From a virus, in IMG/VR virus record IMGVR_UViG_3300030109_002152, positions 1 to 20,052 of that record: DNA of 20,052 nucleotides; one strand, 5' to 3'. The notes under the pieces were generated by a model. That model saw only the letters and a list, made by a program, of their open reading frames with translations. It was not told where the DNA came from and made no database searches. Below are positions 13,976 through 20,052 of the stretch, piece after piece. Within the stretch, counting starts at the first letter, position 1. Each line of letters begins with the position of its first letter. Position numbers and translations under genes: made by a program.

Positions 13976-14045
13976 TAATCCGTAAGGATTAACAGTCTTG
14001 GATACTGTGGGGTTGTTCGTAGAAAGGTTCAACCCCAAAATCCAA
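13976..14045 (+). other. two consecutive RNA hairpins after the capsid/decoration genes
   Basis: First hairpin: TAATCC (13976-13981), GTAA loop of the GNRA type, GGATTA (13986-13991). Second: outer stem TTGGAT (13998-14003) with ATCCAA (14040-14045) and inner stem TGGGGTTG (14008-14015) with CAACCCCA (14030-14037). The second is followed by an A-run, not a T-run, so it is not a standard terminator on the plus strand. It may protect or limit the capsid transcript. Confidence 0.6.
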
Positions 14046-14074
14046 AAAAAATTTTAAACTAATAGGAGAATAAA

Positions 14075-14266
14075 ATGGCAAATTTTGATACTGTAACAAA
14101 AGTTATTATCAATGATATTAGTGTTGCAGCAAGCACAGTTAGTGGTTCTTTAGCAAAAGAAATCAATGACTATATTGAAACTATAGATGATGCAAAACTT
14201 GTAGCTACTAATGCAGTTATGCTTGACAGAAGTAGAATTGCATATATCATCATTACTAAGGTGTAA
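14075..14266 (+). CDS. hypothetical protein, 63 aa
   Basis: Unrecognised. The sequence is low in charge and suggests a short beta strand (TKVIINDISV), a helix (STVSGSLAKEINDYIETIDD) and a final strand (RIAYIIITKV). The ribosome site and first codons repeat exactly those of the major capsid gene, which argues for high expression and perhaps a structural role. The stop overlaps the start of the next gene. It follows the two-hairpin element, so it may be the first gene after partial termination or RNA processing. Confidence 0.65.
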   Translation: MANFDTVTKVIINDISVAASTVSGSLAKEINDYIETIDDAKLVATNAVMLDRSRIAYIIITKV

Positions 14267-14523
14267 TGAAGAAGTGCCAACACTGCAACAAGCCAAACAA
14301 AGAAGGACACTTTAATTGTCCATCTTGTGGGTTGAGAGCACATCCACCACAGTGGAGTACTCAGTTTGTTTTAAGAGATTCACCTATGGCAAGTGCTATA
14401 AGAAAGGACCAAATAGATTTTGGGACTATGAGTATGGATAAACATATAGAAAAAACTAATAAAAAAAATGCTGCAGACAGAGCAAAGAAAATGGACAGCA
14501 TGATATTTGGAGGAAAAAAATAA
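14266..14523 (+). CDS. small zinc-ribbon-like protein, 85 aa
   Basis: The N-terminus has C4-x-x-C7 and C18-P-S-C21, a compact zinc-ribbon/zinc-knuckle layout, followed by GLRAHPPQWS and a basic, probably helical tail rich in K and M. Similar short zinc ribbons are usually nucleic-acid or protein binders; the partner here is unknown. It sits in the late operon between capsid and tail genes with TAATG overlaps on both sides. A virion or assembly role is possible by context only. Confidence 0.7.
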   Translation: MKKCQHCNKPNKEGHFNCPSCGLRAHPPQWSTQFVLRDSPMASAIRKDQIDFGTMSMDKHIEKTNKKNAADRAKKMDSMIFGGKK

Positions 14524-14627
14524 TGTACGGAATGATTAAAAGTAAAAAACTAAATGGCAAAAGAAGAAAGAATGCTATGAATGGTAAAAAAAGAAAAATG
14601 AAAAAGAAAGTTTATAAAAAGAAATGA
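14523..14627 (+). CDS. tiny very basic protein, 34 aa
   Basis: Encodes a peptide in which more than half of the residues are lysine or arginine and almost none are acidic (for example GKRRKNAMNGKKRKMKKK). Its start overlaps the stop of the zinc-ribbon gene (TAATG) and its stop overlaps the next start (ATGA), and no other gene would fill this gap, so I consider it real. A DNA- or RNA-binding or capsid-inner role would fit such a charge, but this is inference. A lysine-rich peptide can also arise by chance in A-rich DNA, which lowers confidence. Confidence 0.6.
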   Translation: MYGMIKSKKLNGKRRKNAMNGKKRKMKKKVYKKK

Positions 14628-15307
14628 ACGGAGATAAAAACAAATCTAAAGAAACTGGGTATGTTGAAAGACCTGAATCTTATAGAAAAAACTATTTTGA
14701 TATGGCAAAGTCTTTTCAAGATTCTTTTGGTGAGCCTACAGAGGTTTTTGACGAAGAAAGTTTAGACTTATTAGAGCAGTGGTTAGATAATTATTTTCCA
14801 CAAACTGTAACTGAAAAATTTGAAAATGTAGATTATTACAATCCTAAATCAGGAGAGCAAGATTTATTAAGTGCTATGAGGGGTAAAGAGTTTATGAATT
14901 TTATGCAAGACCAATTTGAGGGTGTTACACCAGACTCTATAAACACAAGAAGAGAAATGACTAAGGATTATTTTAACACTTTAAAAAAAGAATCAGCTTT
15001 ATCAGAAAGGTTGTTTGGTATAGAAAGTAAAGATTTTGACGAGTTAGATGAATCAGCTTTAAATCAATTTAATTCTTTAGCTATTATACAAAACATGCTA
15101 TCAAATCAAATAACGATGCAAGGAGAATTGGGAGTGGACCCTATGCTACCAGAAGGAATGCCAAGTGAGTTAGACTTTACTCCAAAAAATCGTACACTTA
15201 ATTTTGGTGATATGCTTAGAGAGCAGGAAGAACTAAAGAAAAAGTTTGGTCAGCAGAATCCTTTGGGTGGAATAATAGTGAATGAAGATGGAAGTTTTAC
15301 ATTTTAA
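14624..15307 (+). CDS. hypothetical acidic protein of the late operon, 227 aa
   Basis: Unrecognised. It is acidic and mostly helical (ESLDLLEQWLDNYFPQ, REMTKDYFNTLKKESAL, LNQFNSLAIIQNMLSNQITMQ), with a proline- and glycine-containing C-terminal region and an end GGIIVNEDGSFTF. There are no cysteines or transmembrane segments. It lies between two tiny basic proteins and overlaps both (ATGA and TAATG). An acidic protein flanked by strongly basic partners could mean a complex, but this is only a thought from charge. Possible structural or assembly protein. Confidence 0.65.
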   Translation: MNGDKNKSKETGYVERPESYRKNYFDMAKSFQDSFGEPTEVFDEESLDLLEQWLDNYFPQTVTEKFENVDYYNPKSGEQDLLSAMRGKEFMNFMQDQFEGVTPDSINTRREMTKDYFNTLKKESALSERLFGIESKDFDELDESALNQFNSLAIIQNMLSNQITMQGELGVDPMLPEGMPSELDFTPKNRTLNFGDMLREQEELKKKFGQQNPLGGIIVNEDGSFTF

Positions 15308-15444
15308 TGAGAAGAGGATTTATACAACAGGTTAAACACACAAATGGAAAAAAGAAAACAAGACAAGGACATGGTAAGAATACAAAGTTTGGAAATAAAC
15401 TATCACCAAAGCATTACAAGAAAAAAAGTAGAGGGCAAGGATAA
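15307..15444 (+). CDS. tiny very basic protein, 45 aa
   Basis: Peptide starting MRRGFIQQVKHTNGKKKTRQ and ending KHYKKKSRGQG. It has about eighteen lysines and arginines and no aspartate or glutamate. The start overlaps the stop of the 227-aa gene (TAATG) and the stop overlaps the start of the 862-aa gene (TAATG). The glycine/glutamine mixture makes it less likely to be mere A-rich chance than the 34-aa peptide. Its composition suggests contact with packaged DNA or RNA. No family assigned. Confidence 0.65.
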   Translation: MRRGFIQQVKHTNGKKKTRQGHGKNTKFGNKLSPKHYKKKSRGQG

Positions 15445-18032
15445 TGGCTGAATCATTTAAAGACCAAGTAGATGCGTTAACAGGTTTTGCTACAACAGAA
15501 AATGATGCACTATCTGATTGGTTAACTGCAGGTGCTCGTACTATTTTAAATATACTACCTATAAATAAACTAGAAAGAGTTGCAAGCAACACAAACTTTA
15601 CAAGCACTGTAGATGTAGAAGACAAAAAAATATTATCAGTGCTAAGAAGAGATGAAAATAATAGTGATATAGCTATGCCTTGTAGAAAACTTTTACCTGG
15701 TCAAATGGGAACAGTGCAAGATTCATCTTATATGGAATTTGCTACAACAAGTGACCCAGCTTATATTATTTTTGATAAAGTTTTAAATGTATTTCCTACA
15801 GTGGTTAGTAGTAATCATAGTAGGCTTATAGCTATAGATACCAGCATAACAGTAGCTCATGGTGCTACGAATATAGATAACTTTCCAGACGAAGCAGAGA
15901 ATGCAGTAGTTTTATATGCAGCAAGAAATGCTATACAAAGATTAATGAATAACATACAAACTAACTCAGACATTACTACTGCTTTAACTGCAGTAAATAC
16001 AGAGTTAGATGAAACTCAAGCTATATGCGACTTAATTAATACGCAGGTAGATACTGCAGTAAATGAGTTGGCAGAGTCAGTAGTTAATGTAGACTCAAAT
16101 GTAGACACAGCTTTAGCTGCAATGACAACTGCTGCAGGAAGAATTAATACAGCGGTAGGGTTAGCAAATGCAGAATTTGATAAAAGCGATGCATTATTAG
16201 ATTTAGGAGAGGCTGACACAGAAGGAGCTGTTAATACTGCCTTAGCAGCAATTAATACAGAATTAGATGAATTACAAGCATTAGCAGACAAAGTAGATAC
16301 TGAGGTTGCTTTAATAAATGCTCAAGCAGATTCAGCATTAAGTGAAATAGAACTAGCCAATGCAGAAGTAGATAAAATGGCAGCTGAGGTAGACTTAGAT
16401 AACGCAGAAGTAGATTTAGCAAAAGCAGAAATTACAGAATCTGCAGTACTTGTAGATGTTGCTATAGATACTGCTACTGCGGCAATTAAAACTTCTGTAG
16501 ATAAGATGAATGCTACAATAGAATTGGCTAATGCAGAATTTGATAAAGCTATTTTAGAAGCTGACTCAGCAGAAGCAGAAGCAGATGATGGAGCAGTAGC
16601 TACAGCATTAGGATTGATTAACACGCAAGTAGATGCAGCAGTAGCTTTAATATCTACTGGTTCTGGAGATAATGCAATAGTAAATAAACTTGCTTTAGTT
16701 GAAACAAACATATCAAATGCTGCTACAGAAATAGGACTTGCAAAAGCAGAGGCGACAGAAATAGCAACTCAAACAGATAATAGTGGTGATATAAATACAG
16801 CATTAATTGCAATGAATGCAGCAGTAGATAAGTTTCAAGCAGCAAGTGGCGACCCAGCACTTTACGGAGATGAAGACATTTACACCACTGGTGTAGGATT
16901 CACAAAAGTAAAAGATGCATTAGATAATGCACAAAAAATTGTAGACGATGGTGCTAACTCACCAACTGGTAATGCAGCAGGAGATGCAGCAACTTATCTA
17001 TATACAGAAGAAGATGTAGAGCTTATGAATGGTGCATTACAAATAGCATCTACAGAACAGAACAGAGCAAGAATACATTTGGAAGAATTTTCAACATCTG
17101 TTAATGGACTTCAAGCAGAAATAAATGGATTTGCTACTGAGGTTACCTCAAGGGTTAATTTAACAGGAGCAAAAGGACAGGCGGTACAAGCTTTTATTAG
17201 CACTGCACAGGCTTATATAAACGAAGCACAAGCTAATTTATCACTAGCTAGTGGATATAATAATGCAGTAGGTGCTTATCTAAATGCAGCACAAGGATAT
17301 GCAGCAGAAATACAAGCTTATGTTACTACAACCCAGATGTTTATAGGAACTGCAAGTAATAGAATTAATGTTGGTAATGCATTTTTAGCAGAAGCTAATG
17401 CAAGAGCAGGAGAAGTTTCAACATATATTGGAGAGATAAACGGAAGAACAACTCAAATACAATCTCAGTTAAGCGTAGCACAAGGCTATGTGCAAACAGG
17501 AGCAGGATACTCAAGAGTAGCAGATGGTTATGGTAAAGTAGCACAAGGATATTTAGGAACAGCTGGAACATATTTATCTGCAGGGCAAGGGTTTGCATCA
17601 ACAGCACAGGGATATGCTAATGAAATTCAATCTAAAGTAGGAATAGCATCAGGATATGGTAATGAAATAAGTGCTAGATTAGCACAGGCTCAAGCTAAAA
17701 GAGAAGAGTCTAGTTCTAGATTACAGGCTGGTAATGCTTATTTATCAGAAGCACAGATGGCAGTAAACGAAGTAAACTCTTACGGAGCAGAAGTTACACA
17801 AAGACTACAACAAGTAGGTGCTCAAGGTAATGTTGCTATTTCTTATATATCTGCAGCTCAAGGTTATTCTAATGAGATACAAACTAAGATTGGAATTGCT
17901 TCAGGATATATACAAGAAATGCAAGCAAGACTTGCAGTAGATAATTCAAAGTATACTTGGTATACACAACAATATCAAATGCTAGATGCTCAATATAAAG
18001 AACAAATAGAAACATTGCGTGGAATTATATAA
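15444..18032 (+). CDS. long fibrous structural protein (tail fibre/stalk-like), 862 aa
   Basis: Residues 1-175 form a globular head of a kind I know from marine phage structural proteins: FKDQVDALTG, a LTAGARTILNILP stretch, PCRKLLPGQMG and NFPDEAENAVVLYAARNAIQRLMNN. Residues about 175-465 are an alanine- and aspartate-rich coiled coil with recurring ELANAEVDK-type segments. Residues 466-538 break the coil (DPALYGDEDIYTTGVGF). Residues 539-832 consist of 42 heptads without any insertion or deletion, many of the form A-Q-G-Y-x-x-E. The last 30 residues are Y- and Q-rich. Such architecture makes a long rigid trimeric or parallel stalk on the virion. It starts a coupled set with the next two genes. 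Whether it is fibre, appendage or internal filament cannot be told. Confidence 0.8.
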   Translation: MAESFKDQVDALTGFATTENDALSDWLTAGARTILNILPINKLERVASNTNFTSTVDVEDKKILSVLRRDENNSDIAMPCRKLLPGQMGTVQDSSYMEFATTSDPAYIIFDKVLNVFPTVVSSNHSRLIAIDTSITVAHGATNIDNFPDEAENAVVLYAARNAIQRLMNNIQTNSDITTALTAVNTELDETQAICDLINTQVDTAVNELAESVVNVDSNVDTALAAMTTAAGRINTAVGLANAEFDKSDALLDLGEADTEGAVNTALAAINTELDELQALADKVDTEVALINAQADSALSEIELANAEVDKMAAEVDLDNAEVDLAKAEITESAVLVDVAIDTATAAIKTSVDKMNATIELANAEFDKAILEADSAEAEADDGAVATALGLINTQVDAAVALISTGSGDNAIVNKLALVETNISNAATEIGLAKAEATEIATQTDNSGDINTALIAMNAAVDKFQAASGDPALYGDEDIYTTGVGFTKVKDALDNAQKIVDDGANSPTGNAAGDAATYLYTEEDVELMNGALQIASTEQNRARIHLEEFSTSVNGLQAEINGFATEVTSRVNLTGAKGQAVQAFISTAQAYINEAQANLSLASGYNNAVGAYLNAAQGYAAEIQAYVTTTQMFIGTASNRINVGNAFLAEANARAGEVSTYIGEINGRTTQIQSQLSVAQGYVQTGAGYSRVADGYGKVAQGYLGTAGTYLSAGQGFASTAQGYANEIQSKVGIASGYGNEISARLAQAQAKREESSSRLQAGNAYLSEAQMAVNEVNSYGAEVTQRLQQVGAQGNVAISYISAAQGYSNEIQTKIGIASGYIQEMQARLAVDNSKYTWYTQQYQMLDAQYKEQIETLRGII
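17058..17939 (+). repeat. 42 uninterrupted heptad repeats (21-base period)
   Basis: Residues 539-832 of the 862-aa protein divide exactly into 42 seven-residue units. Clear members are AQGYAAE, AQGYVQT, AQGYLGT, AQGYANE, ASGYGNE, AQGYSNE, ASGYIQE, with alternating members such as IQSKVGI and IQTKIGI. Position 1 is usually a small or branched hydrophobic residue, and positions 3-4 are often G-Y. Confidence 0.85.
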
Positions 18033-18244
18033 TGGCTTTAAAAAGTACATGGACAAAACATACAGATAATATAAAATCTACTAGCTGGACAGAACATACA
18101 GACAATATAAATTCTACTAGCTGGACAAAAGAATTAAGCAGTGCAATAGGAACATCTTGGGCTAGGTTATTACAACTGTTCAATCTTTGGAATGAAACAG
18201 AAAAAAACTGGGAAGATTTAACAATGACATACGAGGATATATAA
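18032..18244 (+). CDS. small tryptophan-repeat protein, 70 aa
   Basis: The N-terminal two thirds is built of a 12-residue unit of the form S-T-S-W-T-(K/E)-H-T-D-N-I-(K/N). Tryptophans fall at residues 7, 19, 31 and 43, exactly 12 apart; the fourth unit is degenerate. The C-terminal part (ETEKNWEDLTMTYEDI) is acidic. The start overlaps the stop of the fibre-like gene and the stop overlaps the next start, both TAATG. It is probably structural, accompanying the fibrous protein, but no family is recognised. Confidence 0.7.
   Translation: MALKSTWTKHTDNIKSTSWTEHTDNINSTSWTKELSSAIGTSWARLLQLFNLWNETEKNWEDLTMTYEDI
18044..18175 (+). repeat. 36-base tandem repeat encoding a 12-aa tryptophan unit
   Basis: The second and third units are nearly identical at the DNA level (TCTACTAGCTGGACA recurs 36 bases apart), the first and fourth are more diverged. 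This indicates recent duplication inside the gene. Confidence 0.75.
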
Positions 18245-18549
18245 TGGCAGCAATAGAATTTACAGTTAAAGAAATAGTAAGTAGGGTAAGACAGGCAGTG
18301 CCTAGCGTGTCAGAAAACTATGTTATTAATCTAATAAATGAAGGTTTAATTGACATGGGTAAATATTCTACAAAAGTAGAGTGGGCTAAAACAAATTTAG
18401 TGCATGACCAAATGTGGTATGGTCTTGACGATGACAGGGATGTTACTGTAAATAAAGTTTTTAAGTGTAGCATTTTAAACTCTGATGGAGAATATATAAT
18501 GATACCAAGATTGTTAAACCAAGATATTAAAATAACAGATACGGAATAA
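18244..18549 (+). CDS. probable structural/connector-type protein, 101 aa
   Basis: The sequence begins AAIEFTVKEIVSRVRQAVPSVSENYVINLINEGLIDMGKYSTKVEWA, a helix-helix pattern (I..VR..V......INL.L.DM..Y...) that resembles small head-tail connector proteins of marine phages, followed by a beta-rich part with VFKCSIL and DGEYIMIPRLL. It overlaps the preceding gene (TAATG) and lies three bases from the next. Connector role is an inference from pattern and place. Confidence 0.65.
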   Translation: MAAIEFTVKEIVSRVRQAVPSVSENYVINLINEGLIDMGKYSTKVEWAKTNLVHDQMWYGLDDDRDVTVNKVFKCSILNSDGEYIMIPRLLNQDIKITDTE

Positions 18550-18552
18550 GAC

Positions 18553-19005
18553 ATGGCAGCAGTAGATAGTAATTATACAGACCCTTCAGACTCTTTTGTT
18601 TGGTGGATAGAAGGAGATAAGCTAGCAATAGCTACAACTAAAGGTGATGGAGGCACAGCTGAAACATCAGAAGGAAAATTTAAAGCAGCAAGTATAGGCT
18701 CATCTGGTGATGTTATTACTTCTGGTTTGTTAATTTCTTACTATGGTGAACCAGATAAAATAACATCTGTTAGCAGTACAATAGATTTAGATAATGTTTT
18801 ACAACCAGCATTAATTGATTTTGTAAAAGCAAAAGCTTTAATGGATTTAGCAGCTAATACAGAAGACCCTAATATAGCACAAATAAAAATGGCTGCTGGA
18901 CAACAAGCTATGGCAAGTTATCAAGATGCTGTCAAAAGATTTGGAAGTAGGAAAAGAGATAAGCTGGGCGGAACAAGAGCAATAGCACCATTTAGTTTTA
19001 AATAA
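18553..19005 (+). CDS. probable structural/connector-type protein, 150 aa
   Basis: The N-terminal half is beta-rich with a DSFVWWIEGDKLAIAT stretch; the middle reads LLISYYGEPDKITSVSSTIDLDNVLQPALIDFVKAKALMDLAA, a pattern (IxYYxxPxxIT......P..L..AL.DFVKA.AL.D) seen in head-tail adaptor or neck proteins; the C-terminus is a helix followed by a basic tail (RFGSRKRDK) and APFSFK. It probably works with the adjacent 101-aa protein at the head-tail junction. The ribosome site is poor; translation may be coupled to the gene just before it. Confidence 0.65.
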   Translation: MAAVDSNYTDPSDSFVWWIEGDKLAIATTKGDGGTAETSEGKFKAASIGSSGDVITSGLLISYYGEPDKITSVSSTIDLDNVLQPALIDFVKAKALMDLAANTEDPNIAQIKMAAGQQAMASYQDAVKRFGSRKRDKLGGTRAIAPFSFK

Positions 19006-19017
19006 GGATAAAGTAAA

Positions 19018-20052
19018 ATGGCAACATTAACAGGACAAAGAGTAAAAGATAGTTATAAAGATTTATTACAAGTCTCTAATAGTAATTCTGGTATAGACTC
19101 AACATTAAGGACAATATCAGATGGAGAAGCTACAGATAGTGTATTACAACTTAGCAGTGCTGCTGTTAATATATCCTCAGCAGGTGCGTTACAGTATGCT
19201 GGTGTTGCTATTACTTCTACAGCTGCTGAACTTAATATCTTAGATGGTGCAACAATTACTGTATCTGAATTAAACATCTTAGACGGAGTAACTGCTACAG
19301 CAACAGAAATAAATCTATTAGATGGAGTTACGGCAACTACTTCAGAATTAAATATCTTAGATGGTGTAACAGCCACAACTTCTGAACTGAATATAATGGA
19401 TGGAGTGACTGCTACTACAGCAGAACTAAATTATGTAGATGGAGTAACTTCTAATATTCAAACACAGTTAGATTCAAAAATAAGTGCTACACTAACACAA
19501 GAGCAGGTAGAAGATTTTGTTGGAGGTATGTTAGAAGGTACAGAAACAGGTATTTCTGTTAGTTATGACGATACAGGTGGTAACATAAATTTTGTTGTTA
19601 CAAGTCAAACTGATGAAAACTTTACAACCGCAGACCATAGTAAGCTAGATGGCATAGAAGCTTCAGCTACAGCTGACCAAACCGCTTCTGAAATAAAAAC
19701 TTTAGTTGGAAATGCTAGTGACTCTAATGTATTTACAGATGCAGACCATTCTAAATTAGATGCAATAGAAGCTAGTGCTACTGCTGACCAAACAAATGCA
19801 GAGATTAGAACTGCAGTAGAAGCAGCGTCAGATTCAAATGTATTTACAGATGCTGACCATAGCAAGTTAAATGCTATTGAAGCGAGTGCAGATGTAACAG
19901 ATAGTGGAAATGTAACAAGTGCAGGTGCATTGATGGATAGTGAACTTACAAGTATTGCAGATGTAAAAGCGTTAGACCAGTCAGTAGTAAGTGGAGCAAC
20001 GCCTACATTTACAACTACTAATTTTACTGACGCTTCAAATAAAAGATTGATG
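19018..20052 (+). CDS. repeat-built tail fibre protein (partial, C-terminus outside window)
   Basis: Open for 345 codons from ATG 19018 (AAGGATAAAG site) to the window end. The N-terminus TGQRVKDSYKDLLQVSNSNSG and the DGEATDSVLQLSS segment form the typical virion-attachment start of marine phage fibres. Residues 71-148 are six units of the ELNILDGVTATTS type (13 residues). Residues from 202 are three units of the FTDADHSKLDAIEASATADQT type with a 37-residue period. Such repeats form slender beta-structured trimeric shafts; the receptor-binding tip would lie beyond the window. The fibre call is strong, the specificity unknown. Confidence 0.85.
   Translation, partial: MATLTGQRVKDSYKDLLQVSNSNSGIDSTLRTISDGEATDSVLQLSSAAVNISSAGALQYAGVAITSTAAELNILDGATITVSELNILDGVTATATEINLLDGVTATTSELNILDGVTATTSELNIMDGVTATTAELNYVDGVTSNIQTQLDSKISATLTQEQVEDFVGGMLEGTETGISVSYDDTGGNINFVVTSQTDENFTTADHSKLDGIEASATADQTASEIKTLVGNASDSNVFTDADHSKLDAIEASATADQTNAEIRTAVEAASDSNVFTDADHSKLNAIEASADVTDSGNVTSAGALMDSELTSIADVKALDQSVVSGATPTFTTTNFTDASNKRLM
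19228..19461 (+). repeat. six 39-base units encoding ELN-LDGVTATT
   Basis: Six consecutive 13-residue units (ELNILDGATITVS, ELNILDGVTATAT, EINLLDGVTATTS and so on), no insertions; the last unit diverges. Internal tandem repeat of the tail fibre shaft. Confidence 0.85.
19621..19895 (+). repeat. 111-base repeats encoding FTDADHSKLDAIEASATADQ
   Basis: Two full units of 37 residues and a third that diverges after the SKLNAIEASA part. The units begin at residues 202, 239 and 276 of the fibre. Confidence 0.8.

Noticed and set aside
15703-15740. GGGAAC followed by TATATGG at near-standard distance
   Set aside because: It lies inside the 862-aa gene with no leader or start codon downstream; taken as chance.
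16016-17607. Long open frames on the minus strand inside the 862-aa gene
   Set aside because: They are antisense reflections of alanine/serine-rich repeats, have no ribosome sites and no protein-like pattern.
18244-19005. One gene split by a frameshift between the 101- and 150-aa proteins
   Set aside because: Each has its own ATG and a plausible complete domain, and the two-gene layout fits known phage connectors.
17058-19895. Repeats resembling a CRISPR array
   Set aside because: The repeats have a codon-phase period (21, 36, 39 or 111 bases), no unique spacers, and lie within open protein-coding frames.
1-20052. tRNA or rRNA genes
   Set aside because: No cloverleaf with the TTCRA arm and no ribosomal RNA sequence was found by eye on either strand.
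1-20052. Temperate phage or prophage with att site
   Set aside because: No integrase, excisionase, repressor or flanking host gene is seen in the window.

Overview
The window looks like one arm of a tailed double-stranded DNA bacteriophage genome. It is AT-rich (by eye about one third G+C) and tightly packed, with Shine-Dalgarno sites of the AGGAG type and many TAATG or ATGA start/stop overlaps. The head genes (calcineurin-like phosphoesterase, small and large terminase, long portal, scaffold, SU10-like major capsid protein) and the style of the tail genes resemble marine phages, probably short-tailed ones. No tape-measure gene, lysis gene, polymerase, RNA polymerase, integrase or repressor lies in the window, so morphology, life style and host cannot be settled from it.

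Left arm (1-4773, minus strand): eleven small genes in five transcription units, probably early genes. They include a Cas4/RecB-type PD-(D/E)XK nuclease cut by the window edge, two proteins with recognisable phage-family patterns, a two-CxxC protein and several unknowns. Each unit starts with the same compound element: a dyad around GGGAAC, a TATA-like block at fixed distance, and an untranslated leader rich in AACA/CAAA ending in AAGGAG. A sixth copy points right at 5000 and drives one small gene. About 500 bases at 1346-1851 have no convincing gene.

Centre (4774-5763): the divergent switch region. It holds a cluster of DnaA-box-like 9-mers spaced 11 bases apart (4924-4980), back-to-back copies of the compound promoter, one small rightward gene with a terminator, a GC-rich hairpin, and an array of degenerate ~14-base repeats (5504-5620) that share the GGGAAC/GTTCCC core with the early promoters. 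Another DnaA-box pair lies at 5722-5741. This is the best candidate for the replication origin and the master regulatory region.

Right arm (5764-20052, plus strand): the late operon. Order: DUF6447-like small protein, unknown, phosphoesterase, TerS, TerL, a short gap with another DnaA-box-like pair, portal, scaffold, major capsid protein, probable decoration protein, a structured gap, a chain of small overlapping genes (including two tiny, strongly basic ones), an 862-residue fibre/stalk-like protein with 42 uninterrupted heptads, a 12-residue tryptophan-repeat protein, two probable connector-type proteins, and the start of a repeat-built tail fibre cut by the window end.

The most novel-looking material is the shared operator/promoter system of the early arm and its link to the central repeat array and DnaA-box cluster.
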